Source: JACVRX01 sp035697245 (lineage in GTDB: Bacteria > Actinomycetota > Actinomycetes > Jiangellales > Jiangellaceae). From it: a stretch of DNA of 32,011 bases. Position 1 is the stretch's first letter; every line of letters starts with the position of its first letter. The position numbers and the translations under genes were made by a program. The stretch lies in the NCBI GenBank assembly GCA_035697245.1, contig DASSDH010000162.1, positions 1 to 32,011 of the forward strand, read 5' to 3'. Under the pieces are notes generated by a model. It ran no database searches, had not been told where the DNA came from, and saw only the letters and a list, made by a program, of their open reading frames with translations. This document shows positions 16,468 to 25,134 of this stretch, piece by piece.

Positions 16468-17229
16468 TCAGCCGACTGCCTCCAGGACTTCGTCGGAGAC
16501 GTCGTAGTTCGCGTACACGTTCTGCACGTCGTCGCTGTCTTCCAAGGCCTCGACCAGCCGGAAGATCCGGCGCGCACCCTCCTCGTCGAGAGGAACGGTG
16601 ACCGACGGAACCCACGATGACTCCGCGGACTCGTAGTCCAGACCCGCCTGCTGGATCGCGCTCCGGACCGCGATCAGGTCGCTCGCCTCGCACCGGATCT
16701 CGAACACCTCGCCCAGGTCCTCGACCTCTTCGGCGCCGGCGTCGAGCACCGCCTCCAAGACGTCGTCCTCCGTGACCTGCAGGCCGCCCTGATCTCGAGG
16801 CACGATGGCGACGCCCTTGCGACTGAACATGTACGACACCGACCCTGGGTCGGCCATCGAGCCGCCGTTGCGGGTCAGCGCGATGCGGACTTCGGACGCG
16901 GCCCGGTTGCGGTTGTCGGTCAGGCACTCGACCAGCACGGCGACACCGCCGGGACCGTATCCTTCGTAGGTGACGGCCTGATAGACGGCTCCCCCGGCCT
17001 CGGCGCCGGAGCCGCGCTTGACGGCCCGTTCGATGTTGTCGTTGGGCACCGAGGATTTCTTCGCCTTCTGGATGGCGTCGTACAGCGTCGGATTGCCGGC
17101 TGGATCACCGCCCCCGGTTCGCGCGGCCACCTCGACGTTTTTGATCAGCTTTGCGAACAGCTTGCCTCGCCGGGCGTCGACCACGGCCTTCTTGTGCCTG
17201 GTGGTGGCCCACTTCGAATGGCCGGACAT
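16468..17229 (-). CDS. yebC: YebC/PmpR family protein
   Basis: A cytoplasmic protein of 253 residues starting with MSGHSKWATTRHKKAVVDARRG, the family signature. Members have been described as DNA-binding regulators and, more recently, as ribosome-associated factors that relieve stalling at proline runs. The sequence does not decide between these. The long Ala/Pro runs in SecD would be one possible client. The ATG at 17229 has AAGGAG that overlaps the end of pdxT; only 3 bases separate the two genes, so they are coupled. Confidence 0.94.
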   Translation of the reverse strand: MSGHSKWATTRHKKAVVDARRGKLFAKLIKNVEVAARTGGGDPAGNPTLYDAIQKAKKSSVPNDNIERAVKRGSGAEAGGAVYQAVTYEGYGPGGVAVLVECLTDNRNRAASEVRIALTRNGGSMADPGSVSYMFSRKGVAIVPRDQGGLQVTEDDVLEAVLDAGAEEVEDLGEVFEIRCEASDLIAVRSAIQQAGLDYESAESSWVPSVTVPLDEEGARRIFRLVEALEDSDDVQNVYANYDVSDEVLEAVG

Positions 17230-17232
17230 GGG

Positions 17233-17838
17233 CTAGCTCTCCTTGACCCGGTCGAGAAACAGCCGATGCACCCGCGGGTCGCCGCTGATCTCGGGATGGA
17301 ACGACGTCGCCAGCAGCGCGCCTTGCTGGACGGCCACGATCCTACCGGCGGCCGGTCCACCGGCTGCCGTCGCCAGGATCTGGACGCCTGGGCCGGCGTC
17401 CTCGACCCAGGGAGCCCGGATGAACACCGCGTGCAGCGGCTTGCCGTCATCGAGGCCCGCAAAGACGATGTCGGTTTCGAACGACTCGACCTGGCGGCCG
17501 AATGCATTGCGACGGACGGTGACATCCAGGCCGCCAAGCGTCTGCTGGTCCGGCGGTGCATCGACGATCCGGTCAGCCAACATGATCATTCCGGCACACG
17601 AGCCCAGCACCGGCAGGCCGCGCTTGATTCGCTCCCGCAGCGGCTCGTAGAGATCGAACCCGCGCACCAGCTTGTCCATCGTCGTGGACTCACCGCCGGG
17701 GATAACCAGTGCATCGACCCGATCCAGTTCGGTCGGGCGACGCACTCGCACCGCTTCGGCGCCGCAGGCGCGAAGAACGTCGATGTGCTCACGGACGTCG
17801 CCCTGCAGGGCGAGCACCCCGACAACGGGCTCGTTCAC
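17233..17838 (-). CDS. pdxT: Pyridoxal 5'-phosphate synthase glutaminase subunit PdxT
   Basis: Class I glutamine amidotransferase that feeds ammonia to PdxS for vitamin B6 synthesis. The 201-residue reading has LALQGDVREH near the start, the oxyanion strip GGESTTM (48-54), nucleophile C81 in VLGSCAGMIML, and the H181-E183 pair in SFHPEISGD. GTG at 17838 is chosen because AAGGA lies 6 bases upstream and the family N-terminus starts here. The open frame continues to 18144 only because no stop occurs. It follows pdxS after a 112-base gap that contains a 9-base-pair hairpin. Confidence 0.95.
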   Translation of the reverse strand: MNEPVVGVLALQGDVREHIDVLRACGAEAVRVRRPTELDRVDALVIPGGESTTMDKLVRGFDLYEPLRERIKRGLPVLGSCAGMIMLADRIVDAPPDQQTLGGLDVTVRRNAFGRQVESFETDIVFAGLDDGKPLHAVFIRAPWVEDAGPGVQILATAAGGPAAGRIVAVQQGALLATSFHPEISGDPRVHRLFLDRVKES

Positions 17839-17876
17839 GTCATCCTTCCCGCTGGACCATGAGGCTTGTTGGTACA

Positions 17877-17900
17877 TCACCAGGCCTGCACGCCTGGTGA
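17877..17900 (-). promoter_or_regulatory. Hairpin between pdxS and pdxT
   Basis: The arms TCACCAGGC and GCCTGGTGA form a perfect 9-base-pair stem with a 6-base loop. It lies in the pdxS-pdxT gap, 38 bases before the pdxT start. No T-run follows on either strand, so it may be an mRNA stability or attenuation element rather than a classic terminator. Confidence 0.45.
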
Positions 17901-17950
17901 CGTACGTGCAGGCATGGTGAACGTGGTCATTTGCCTGGGCGGGCTGATCC

Positions 17951-18853
17951 TCACCAGCCGCGGTCGGCGAGCCGGTGCGGGGCCGGTATCTCGTCGACAT
18001 TGATGCCGACCATTGCCTCGCCCAGCCCCCGCGACACCTTTGCGATGACATCGGGGTCGTCGTGGAAGGTCGTCGCCTTGACGATGGCCTCGGCCCGCCG
18101 AGCCGGGTCGCCGGACTTGAAGATGCCGGACCCGACGAAGACACCCTCGGCGCCGAGCTGCATCATCATCGCGGCGTCCGCGGGCGTCGCGATGCCACCC
18201 GCGGTGAACAACACCACCGGCAGCTTGCCGGCGCCGGTCACCTCCCGGACCAGCTCGTACGGCGCCTGGAGCTCCTTCGCGGCAAGATACAGCTCGTCTT
18301 CGGGCAGTGAGCCCAGCCGGCGGATCCCGCCGCGAATCGCCCGCATGTGGGTGGTGGCATTCGACACGTCACCGGTGCCCGCTTCGCCCTTGGACCGGAT
18401 CATGGCCGCGCCCTCGGTGATCCGGCGCAGCGCCTCGCCCAGGTTGGTGGCCCCACACACGAAGGGAACCGTGAACTGCCATTTGTCGATGTGGTGCTCG
18501 TAGTCGGCTGGAGTGAGCACCTCGGACTCGTCGACGTAGTCGACGCCGAGGCTCTCCAGCACCTGCGCCTCGACGAAATGTCCGATCCGGGCCTTGGCCA
18601 TCACCGGGATGGACACCGCGTTGATGATCCCCTCGACCATGTCCGGGTCGCTCATCCGCGACACCCCACCCTGGGCTCGGATGTCCGCAGGCACTCGCTC
18701 CAGGGCCATGACGGCGACGGCACCGGCGTCCTCGGCGATCTTGGCCTGGTCGGGGGTGACGACGTCCATGATCACGCCGCCCTTGAGCATCTCGGCCATG
18801 CCGCGCTTGACCCGCGCGGTGCCGATCTGCGGGGTTGTTGCCTGCTCGGACAC
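17951..18853 (-). CDS. pdxS: Pyridoxal 5'-phosphate synthase subunit PdxS
   Basis: Builds PLP from ribose 5-phosphate, glyceraldehyde 3-phosphate and ammonia, in a complex with PdxT. The 300-residue product is a (beta/alpha)8 barrel. Visible hallmarks are GGVIMDVVTPDQAKIAEDAGA, the lysine in VMAKARIGH (K87), and the phosphate loop IRSKGEAGTGD. GTG at 18853 is preferred: it gives the usual length and has AGAGG six bases upstream. The frame is open to 18958, which would add about 35 residues not seen in the family. Confidence 0.96.
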   Translation of the reverse strand: MSEQATTPQIGTARVKRGMAEMLKGGVIMDVVTPDQAKIAEDAGAVAVMALERVPADIRAQGGVSRMSDPDMVEGIINAVSIPVMAKARIGHFVEAQVLESLGVDYVDESEVLTPADYEHHIDKWQFTVPFVCGATNLGEALRRITEGAAMIRSKGEAGTGDVSNATTHMRAIRGGIRRLGSLPEDELYLAAKELQAPYELVREVTGAGKLPVVLFTAGGIATPADAAMMMQLGAEGVFVGSGIFKSGDPARRAEAIVKATTFHDDPDVIAKVSRGLGEAMVGINVDEIPAPHRLADRGW

Positions 18854-18991
18854 GCTGAACCTCTGGACAGGAGCGTCGGGTGGGTACGCCTCAATGGTAG
18901 ACAACATCGTCGGCCGCACCGTTGCGATCTTGGGACGGTGTGCCGGTCCGACCGCCACACCTGTCGCGAGATCGCTGAGAACAGGTCGGAT

Positions 18992-19522
18992 TCAGGATGC
19001 AAGGCCGCGCGGCACCTCGTCGTCGAGCTCGACCGTATCCGGCCAGGGTGCGTGCCCGGCCAGCCCCAGCCACCGCACCAACGCCTTGCGTCGAAGCCGC
19101 CGGGCCGCCCGGACCGTGTCGTTGTAGAAGCGCCGCGCATGCCCCGCCCGCCGGCAGGTCGCACCCAGCTCGTCCAAGGCCTCGTCCGCTCCTGGTCGCG
19201 ATCTCAGCGCCCCGGTGTAGCCGGGATCTGCCAGGGCCGCGCCCAGAGCCTCGGTGAGGTCACTTTCGGCTTGTTCGCGGCCGGACTCCTCGACCGTTCT
19301 GGCGCGCGATGCGGCGTCCGCAACCAGGACTGAGCTCGCCGGATCGAGCAAGCCGCCGCCAGCCAGATCAAGTGCCGCTCCTGACCGGCGCAGAAGCTCT
19401 GCGTCGAGTACGGCACGGGACTTGTCCACTCGCCAGTGCAGCCGGTCCAGCCGACTGGCCGTCCACGACAGATACAACCCGAGCAGGAGCACGATCATCA
19501 TGACCGGCACGAGCCATTCCAC
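18992..19522 (-). CDS. LemA-like single-span membrane protein
   Basis: A 176-residue protein with an N-terminal membrane span (about 2-18, VPVMMIVLLLGLYL), followed by a helical domain. The segments RLDRLHWRVDKSRAVLDAELLRRS and ARRFYNDTVRAARRLR resemble the LemA family pattern, in which a membrane anchor precedes a helical bundle. The function is unknown. The start is GTG at 19522; the stop of pimA lies only 5 bases upstream, so the gene is likely co-translated with the PIM lipid genes. A role linked to the envelope is a guess from context. Confidence 0.72.
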   Translation of the reverse strand: MEWLVPVMMIVLLLGLYLSWTASRLDRLHWRVDKSRAVLDAELLRRSGAALDLAGGGLLDPASSVLVADAASRARTVEESGREQAESDLTEALGAALADPGYTGALRSRPGADEALDELGATCRRAGHARRFYNDTVRAARRLRRKALVRWLGLAGHAPWPDTVELDDEVPRGLAS

Positions 19523-19527
19523 GTCGG

Positions 19528-20676
19528 CTACCGATCCCCGGAGACGCGGTGGCGCCCGCGCCCGTGCCCGGTTCCGGCGGCCACCGCCATCTCGTAGACC
19601 GCGAGCACCTCGTCCGCGACGGTTGACCAGTCGTAGCGCCGGACGGCGATCCGCGCGCGATCGCTCAGCTCAGCCCGCCGACCCGGGTCCGCCAGCAGCT
19701 CGAGGGCGGCCTTCGCCAACGCCGGGGCATCTCCCACGGGCACGAGTGCGCCAAGGCGACCGTCCTCCACAACCGTCCGAAAGGCGACCAGTTCGCTCGC
19801 GAGGACCGGTGTTCCAGCGGCCATCGCCTCGGCGAGAACGATCCCGAACGACTCGTTCCCCGTGTGCGGGGCGACGTAGACGTCGCTCGATGCGAACATG
19901 GCGATCTTGTCCTCGTCGCTCACTCCGCCGAGGAACGTGACCGCGTCGCGACAGTCGGCCGGAATCGTGCGCCGGATTTCGTCGACGTCTCCGCGGCCGG
20001 CCACTAGCAGCCGTACACCGGGCCGCTCGCGACAGATGGTCGGCCAAGCCTCGAGCAGGACAGGCAGTCCTTTGCGCGGCTCGTCGAGGCGGCCCAGGAA
20101 CGACAAGGTGCCCGTGCGGCCCTGCCACTCCGGTCGGGCGACACCAGCAGCGAACCGATCGACATAGAGCCCGTTGGGAATGACGATCGGATCGCCGCCC
20201 AGGTGCTGGACGACAACCGTTCGTGCCTCCTCGGAGACGGCGATCCGGGCCGAGATCTTCTCGATTGCGGACTGCAGGATCCCAAATGCCGCGCTCATTG
20301 CCCGCGAGCGGGGAGTTGCTTGATGAAAGGTGGCGACAACCGGCATGTCCGCCCACCACACAGCGAGCAGGCCGAGGCTCGGCGATGCAGGTTCGTGCAC
20401 GTGCAGCACGTCGAACCGCCCATCGGCCAGCCAGCGCCGTACCCGGGACGCCGACAGCGGGCCGAACGTCAACCGGGCCACCGAGCCGTTGTAGTGAATA
20501 GGCACCGCCCGACCGGCTGACACCACGTACGGCGGCACTGGTGTGTCGTCATCGGCGGCAGCCAGGACCGACACCGTGTGACCTCGGCGCTGCAACTCCT
20601 CGGCCAGGTCGCTGATATGGACCTGCACCCCACCGGGCATGTCCCAGGAGTACGGGCAGACCACGCCGATCTTCAC
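19528..20676 (-). CDS. pimA: Phosphatidylinositol alpha-mannosyltransferase PimA
   Basis: GT-B glycosyltransferase (family GT4) that adds the first mannose from GDP-mannose to phosphatidylinositol on the inner face of the membrane. The 382-residue reading keeps residues known from mycobacterial PimA at matching numbers: GGVQVH (15-20), H118 in TFHQATP, R196 and K202 in FLGRLDEPRKG, and the EX7E motif E275-E283 in NESFGIVLAE. The start is GTG at 20676, overlapping the acyltransferase stop (GTGA). The open frame to 20757 is upstream readthrough. The last 20 residues are basic and poorly conserved. Confidence 0.95.
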   Translation of the reverse strand: MKIGVVCPYSWDMPGGVQVHISDLAEELQRRGHTVSVLAAADDDTPVPPYVVSAGRAVPIHYNGSVARLTFGPLSASRVRRWLADGRFDVLHVHEPASPSLGLLAVWWADMPVVATFHQATPRSRAMSAAFGILQSAIEKISARIAVSEEARTVVVQHLGGDPIVIPNGLYVDRFAAGVARPEWQGRTGTLSFLGRLDEPRKGLPVLLEAWPTICRERPGVRLLVAGRGDVDEIRRTIPADCRDAVTFLGGVSDEDKIAMFASSDVYVAPHTGNESFGIVLAEAMAAGTPVLASELVAFRTVVEDGRLGALVPVGDAPALAKAALELLADPGRRAELSDRARIAVRRYDWSTVADEVLAVYEMAVAAGTGHGRGRHRVSGDR

Positions 20677-21623
20677 CGGTCGGTCTCCGAGGTCACGCCG
20701 GTGCGACTTTCGGTGGAACTCAGATCCGCGAGGAACAGTGACTGGAGCATGTGCCAATCGTGCGGATGGGCAGTGATCGCCGGCCCGAACTCGTCAGCAA
20801 CGGCCTGGGTCATCCAGGCCACCCGGGCCGCTCCCCGCAGGTGCTGCGGCGGCATCACCTCGTCATGAAACCTGATGACGATCCGATGGTCTGGTTCCGT
20901 GCCTTCGTACCAGAGACTGGTCGGCACGAGAGCGGCCCCAGTCCGCAGTGCCAAGGCCGCCGGACCGGCCGGCATCCGGGCCAGCTCACCGAACAGCCGG
21001 ACGTCGATGCCGCGCCGGGACAGGTCGCGGTCTGCGAGGAGCGGCACCAGGCATGGCTGCCGCAAGCGAGCCGCGAGCGTCGTGAACGGATCGGTCGCGC
21101 CCCCAGTCAGGGGAAGAATCTCCATCCCGAGCCCTTCGCGGTACGCCAGGAACCGCTCGAACAGCTTCTCCGGCCGAAGCCGCTCGGCCACCGTCGACAC
21201 GGGAGCGCCGGTCAGGCACGCCCACGCGCCGCCGTGATCCCAGTTGGCCATGTGCGGCAACGCAGCGACGACGCCGCGGCCTTCCGCCAACGGAGCCCGC
21301 ATGTTGTCTTCGTCCACGACCTGCACCCGAGACACGACGCGATCCTTCGTCCAGTCTGGTATCCGGAACGCATCACACCAATAGCGCAGATATGACCGCA
21401 TGCCATGCCGGGACACCTCTCGCACGACGGCTTCGTCGGTGCTCCCGATGGCTCGGACCAGGTTTGCCTCCAGCCGCTGCACACTCGGTCCGCGGCGGCG
21501 CCAGGTGAGGTCGGCGAAACGGCGGAACGTGGCGTACGCGACGCCTTCCGGCAGATGCCGCACGGCCGACCAGCCGGCGGTGTATCCCAGCAGCGCCAGC
21601 CGGTCGCCTAGGTGCTCCTTCAC
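20673..21623 (-). CDS. PIM acyltransferase (lauroyl-acyltransferase family, PatA/Rv2611c type)
   Basis: Transfers an acyl chain to the mannose of phosphatidylinositol mannoside at the membrane. The 316-residue product has the HX4D catalytic motif H124-MANW-D129, followed by a conserved acidic segment LLADRDLSRRG (about 195-205) and MPAGPAALALRTGAALVP. The start is GTG at 21623, overlapping the pgsA stop (GTGA). The frame is open upstream through pgsA in a shadow reading and is not used. Its place between pgsA and pimA matches Rv2611c and supports PIM acylation rather than lipid A synthesis. Confidence 0.93.
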   Translation of the reverse strand: MKEHLGDRLALLGYTAGWSAVRHLPEGVAYATFRRFADLTWRRRGPSVQRLEANLVRAIGSTDEAVVREVSRHGMRSYLRYWCDAFRIPDWTKDRVVSRVQVVDEDNMRAPLAEGRGVVAALPHMANWDHGGAWACLTGAPVSTVAERLRPEKLFERFLAYREGLGMEILPLTGGATDPFTTLAARLRQPCLVPLLADRDLSRRGIDVRLFGELARMPAGPAALALRTGAALVPTSLWYEGTEPDHRIVIRFHDEVMPPQHLRGAARVAWMTQAVADEFGPAITAHPHDWHMLQSLFLADLSSTESRTGVTSETDR

Positions 21624-22237
21624 GTCTGCTCGACCGTTGCTTGGGCGCGCACGGCGCGCATACGCTGCGCGACCGTCCAGAGGCTGGCCGCCGCAAGGAG
21701 CCACAGGACGGTTTCCAGCACGGCAAGCGGCAGATCGAACCAGCCCACCAAACCGGTGGTGACGAGCACGGCGACCAGCCGTTCTGCGCGCTCGGCGAGC
21801 CCGACGTCGGCGGTGAACCCGAGGCCCTCCGCTCGGGCCTTGGCATAGGAGACGATCGCCCCGAGCGCCAGACACGCCAGGCAGAGCGCCGCCAGCCGCA
21901 AGTTGTCACCGCTGCCCGCGAACCACAGCGCCAACCCGATGAAGATCGCAGCGTCGCCCACCCGATCCAGCACCGAGTCCAAGAAGGCCCCCCACGAACC
22001 AGTCGTGCCAGCGAGCCGGGCCATGATTCCGTCGATGTTGTCGGAGAACACGAACGCCGTGATCACCAGCGTTCCGACGAGAAACTCCCCGCGCGGATAG
22101 AAGACGAGGGCGCCGACGCACACACCGAAAGTTCCCACGATCGTCACGGCGTCGGCGCTGATTCCGAGCCGGAGTAAGCCCCGGGCGATCGGGGTGAACA
22201 GCCGCGTGACGGTCGCGCGGGCGATTCGGTTGAGCAT
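21620..22237 (-). CDS. pgsA: Phosphatidylinositol phosphate synthase (CDP-alcohol phosphotransferase)
   Basis: A membrane enzyme that joins CDP-diacylglycerol to inositol phosphate, the first step toward phosphatidylinositol and PIMs. The 205 residues contain the full CDP-alcohol phosphotransferase motif D66-x2-D69-G-x2-A-R-x8-G-x3-D87-x3-D91, plus several hydrophobic spans. ATG at 22237 (MLNRIARATVTRLFTPIARGL) aligns with the mycobacterial start. An in-frame ATG at 22276 would add 13 residues; neither has a good ribosome site. It heads the pgsA-acyltransferase-pimA-lemA-like unit, all coupled or nearly so. Confidence 0.95.
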   Translation of the reverse strand: MLNRIARATVTRLFTPIARGLLRLGISADAVTIVGTFGVCVGALVFYPRGEFLVGTLVITAFVFSDNIDGIMARLAGTTGSWGAFLDSVLDRVGDAAIFIGLALWFAGSGDNLRLAALCLACLALGAIVSYAKARAEGLGFTADVGLAERAERLVAVLVTTGLVGWFDLPLAVLETVLWLLAAASLWTVAQRMRAVRAQATVEQT

Positions 22238-22441
22238 GCCGGGTACGCGCTCCGTTCGGTCGGCAGGCGGCGCCATGCTAACCACGGCGGCCGAGGCGCC
22301 TGCCGACAGCCAGGCACTGTCGGGCATCCTCTTGTGCGGTACGAATGTGTCGGCCAGGGTGGCTGCACAGGGTACGTGGTTCAGGCCGGAGCGGTACCGG
22401 CATCGCCGGGCCTCCGGGCGTGAAATCTGGAGGCGATCGGC
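22238..22441. promoter_or_regulatory. Divergent intergenic region (pgsA / EF-G-like)
   Basis: About 200 bases between two divergent genes that must contain promoters for both. I see no clear -35/-10 pair. A GGAGG ribosome site for the EF-G-like gene lies at about 22430. The start of pgsA may lie within this region (ATG at 22276). Confidence 0.4.
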
Positions 22442-24595
22442 ATGGCAGACAAGACCCCAGGGGCGGCAGACGGCACAGTGCTGGCGGCCGACCAGGCCCG
22501 CGACGGGCAGAACGTGCGCAACGTCGTCCTGGTCGGCCACACCGGAGCGGGCAAGACCACGCTGGTCGAGGCGCTGTTGGTCGCCACCCGGACCATCCAC
22601 CGGGCTGGCCGGGTCGAAGACGGAACGACCGTCAGCGACCACGACGACGCCGAACTGCGCCAGCAGCGCTCGGTCAATCTCGCCCTCGCCCCGTTGACTC
22701 ATCAGGGCGTCAAGGTCAACTTGCTCGACACCCCGGGCTACGCCGATTTCGTCGGTGATCTCCGAGCCGGGCTGCGAGCGGCCGACTGCGCGTTGTTCGT
22801 CGTCTCGACCGCCGAGCCGATCGACGGCTCGACCCGGATGCTCTGGGCCGAGTGCGCCGCGGTCGGGATGCCGCGCGCCGTCGTGCTGACCAAGCTCGAC
22901 CATGCCCGCTCGGACTATGCGGCCACTCTCGCTGCCTGCCAGGAGGCGTTCGGCGCGAAGGTCCTGCCGCTGTACCTGCCGGTCGTCGACTCCGCAGGCG
23001 CGACCACCGGCCTGATCGGGATGCTCAGCGGCCGGCTGTTCGACTATGGCGGCGGTACGCGCCAGGAGTCCGACGCGTCGGCAGACGATGCGGACCGGCT
23101 GGAGGCGGCGCGCGGTGAGCTCATCGAGGGCATCATCGAGGAGTCCGAGGACGAGGGCCTCATGGACCGGTACCTCGGCGGCGAAGAGATCGAGCAGAAG
23201 GTCCTCATCGACGACCTCGAGCAGGCCGTCGCGAAGGGCTCGTTCCATCCGGTGATACCGGTCTGCGCCGCGACCGGGCTGGGGACCGCCGAGCTGCTGG
23301 AGATCGTGACCAGCGCTTTCCCGTCTCCCATCGAGCACCCGATGCCCGAGGTCACCAGTATCGACGGAAAACCCCGCAGTCGTCTCAGCTGCGACCCGGC
23401 CGGGCCGCTGGTGGCCGAGATCGTCAAGACGACCACGGATGCCTACGTAGGGCGGATCAGTCTCGTCCGGGTGTTCTCCGGCACCTTGCGGCCAGACCAG
23501 ACGGTCCACGTCTCCGGGCACTTCCTGGCCGACCGCGGGCACGAGGAGCACGACGAGGACGAGCGCATCGGCGCGGTGACCGCGCCACTGGGCAAGACCC
23601 AGCGACCGGTGTCGTTCTGCGCCGCCGGCGACATCTGTGCGATCGCCAAGCTGTCACACGCAGCCACCGGCGACACGCTCTCCGCGAAGGACGACCCGCT
23701 GCTCATGCGGCCGTGGGAGATGCCCGAGCCGCTCCTGCCGGTTGCGGTCGTCGCCCACGCCAAGGCCGACGAAGACAAGCTCTCCCAAGGTCTGCAGCGC
23801 CTGGCCGCCGAGGATCCGACGCTACGGCTGGAGAACAATCCCGAAACGCACCAGCTCGTTCTGTGGACGATCGGAGAGGCGCACGCCGACGTGCTGCTGG
23901 ACCGCCTTCGCACCCGGTACGGCGTCGCCGTCGACCAGGTTGACCTGCGAGTGCCGCTGCGCGAAACAGTCGCCGGCTCGGCGCGGGGACACGGCCGCCA
24001 CGTGAAGCAGTCCGGCGGCCACGGCCAGTACGCCGTATGCGACGTCGAACTCGAACCGCTACCGGAAGGCTCCGGCTTCGAGTTCGTCGACAAGGTGGTC
24101 GGCGGAGCTGTTCCCCGGCAGTTCATCCCGTCGGTCGAGAAAGGCGTTCGGGCCCAGATGGAGAAGGGCACCACGCCCGCGGGCTATCCGATGGTGGACA
24201 TCAAGGTCACCTTGGTCGACGGCAAGGCGCACAGCGTCGATTCCTCCGACATGGCCTTCCAGACCGCCGGCGGGCTGGCGCTTCGCGAAGCGGCCGCCGC
24301 AGCAGGCGTCAACCTGCTCGAGCCGGTCGACGAAGTCGGCGTCCTGGTGCCCGACGACTACGTCGGAGGGGTCATGGGAGATCTGTCCAGCCGTCGTGGC
24401 CGGGTGCTCGGAACGGAGCCGGTCGGCGAAGGACGCACGTTGGTGCGCGCCGACGTCCCGCAGACCGAGATCGTCCGCTACGCGATAGACCTGCGAGCGA
24501 TGAGCCACGGCACTGGCACCTTCACTCGGACCTTCGCCCGCTACGAGCCGATGCCCCAGCACCTGGCCAACAAGGCGATGGCCAAGGAGGACTAG
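22442..24595 (+). CDS. Elongation factor G-like GTPase (EF-G2 type)
   Basis: A 717-residue translational GTPase with EF-G domain order. G1 is GHTGAGKTT (32-40), G3 is DTPGYADF (96-103) and G4 is TKLD (149-152 region). Domain IV-like sequence (HVKQSGGHGQYAVCDVELEPL) and domain V follow. The switch I region reads DDAELRQQRSVNLALAP instead of the RGITI of canonical EF-G, as in the EF-G-like paralogues of actinobacteria, so it is not the main translocase. The ATG start has GGAGG 8 bases upstream. It interrupts the pgsA-HIT order seen in mycobacteria, an arrangement I recall from Streptomyces. Its stop shares CTAG with the convergent HIT gene. Its role is unproven. Confidence 0.9.
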   Translation: MADKTPGAADGTVLAADQARDGQNVRNVVLVGHTGAGKTTLVEALLVATRTIHRAGRVEDGTTVSDHDDAELRQQRSVNLALAPLTHQGVKVNLLDTPGYADFVGDLRAGLRAADCALFVVSTAEPIDGSTRMLWAECAAVGMPRAVVLTKLDHARSDYAATLAACQEAFGAKVLPLYLPVVDSAGATTGLIGMLSGRLFDYGGGTRQESDASADDADRLEAARGELIEGIIEESEDEGLMDRYLGGEEIEQKVLIDDLEQAVAKGSFHPVIPVCAATGLGTAELLEIVTSAFPSPIEHPMPEVTSIDGKPRSRLSCDPAGPLVAEIVKTTTDAYVGRISLVRVFSGTLRPDQTVHVSGHFLADRGHEEHDEDERIGAVTAPLGKTQRPVSFCAAGDICAIAKLSHAATGDTLSAKDDPLLMRPWEMPEPLLPVAVVAHAKADEDKLSQGLQRLAAEDPTLRLENNPETHQLVLWTIGEAHADVLLDRLRTRYGVAVDQVDLRVPLRETVAGSARGHGRHVKQSGGHGQYAVCDVELEPLPEGSGFEFVDKVVGGAVPRQFIPSVEKGVRAQMEKGTTPAGYPMVDIKVTLVDGKAHSVDSSDMAFQTAGGLALREAAAAAGVNLLEPVDEVGVLVPDDYVGGVMGDLSSRRGRVLGTEPVGEGRTLVRADVPQTEIVRYAIDLRAMSHGTGTFTRTFARYEPMPQHLANKAMAKED

Positions 24596-25134
24596 CGGGG
24601 CCAGTGCTCGCGGAGCAGTTCGCGAGTGTCGGCCAGCAACTGCGGCATGATCTTGGTCTGGCCAAGCACGGTGACGAAGTTTGCGTCGCCGCTCCACCGC
24701 GGAACGACGTGCTGGTGCACGTGTTCGGACAGCGATCCGCCGGCCACGCCGCCGAGGTTGATCCCGACGTTGAAGCCGTGCGGGCGCGACGCGGCCTTCA
24801 CTGCGACGACGGCGTCGCGCGTCATGGCCGACATCTCGGCGGCTTCGGCGTCGGTAAGATCCTCCAGATCGCTGATGTGTCGGTACGTGACCACCATCAG
24901 ATGCCCCGGGTTGTACGGATGCAGGTTGAGCACGACGTACACATGCTCGCCGCGTGACACGATCAGGCCGTTCTCGTCGTCGAGGGTCGGGATCCTGCAT
25001 AACGGGCAGCCCCCATCCTCGTCGCGGTTTCCCGCCGGCTCGGCCTTGATGTAAGCCATCCGATACGGAGTCCACAGCCGCTGCAACCAGTCGTCGGCTG
25101 CCCGGTCCGACGGACCCGCGTTGTGGTCCGTCAC
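24592..25134 (-). CDS. HIT-family hydrolase (Ap4A phosphorylase type, Rv2613c-like)
   Basis: The 180-residue product belongs to the histidine triad family: the catalytic triad is H138-V-H140-Q-H142 in LSEHVHQHVVPRW, with a zinc-type CPLC at 43-46. The family hydrolyses or phosphorolyses nucleotide bonds at the alpha-phosphate. The M. tuberculosis orthologue in the same position, Rv2613c, is described as a diadenosine tetraphosphate phosphorylase. Ap4A is made by aminoacyl-tRNA synthetases, so its translational coupling to thrS (GTGA overlap at 25131-25134) is biologically sensible. The start is GTG at 25134. Its stop overlaps that of the convergent EF-G-like gene. Confidence 0.93.
   Translation of the reverse strand: MTDHNAGPSDRAADDWLQRLWTPYRMAYIKAEPAGNRDEDGGCPLCRIPTLDDENGLIVSRGEHVYVVLNLHPYNPGHLMVVTYRHISDLEDLTDAEAAEMSAMTRDAVVAVKAASRPHGFNVGINLGGVAGGSLSEHVHQHVVPRWSGDANFVTVLGQTKIMPQLLADTRELLREHWPR

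Noticed and set aside
21620..23551. 643-residue minus-strand frame that would extend pgsA upstream
   Set aside because: The extra part is antisense to the EF-G-like gene; the pgsA family start is at 22237.
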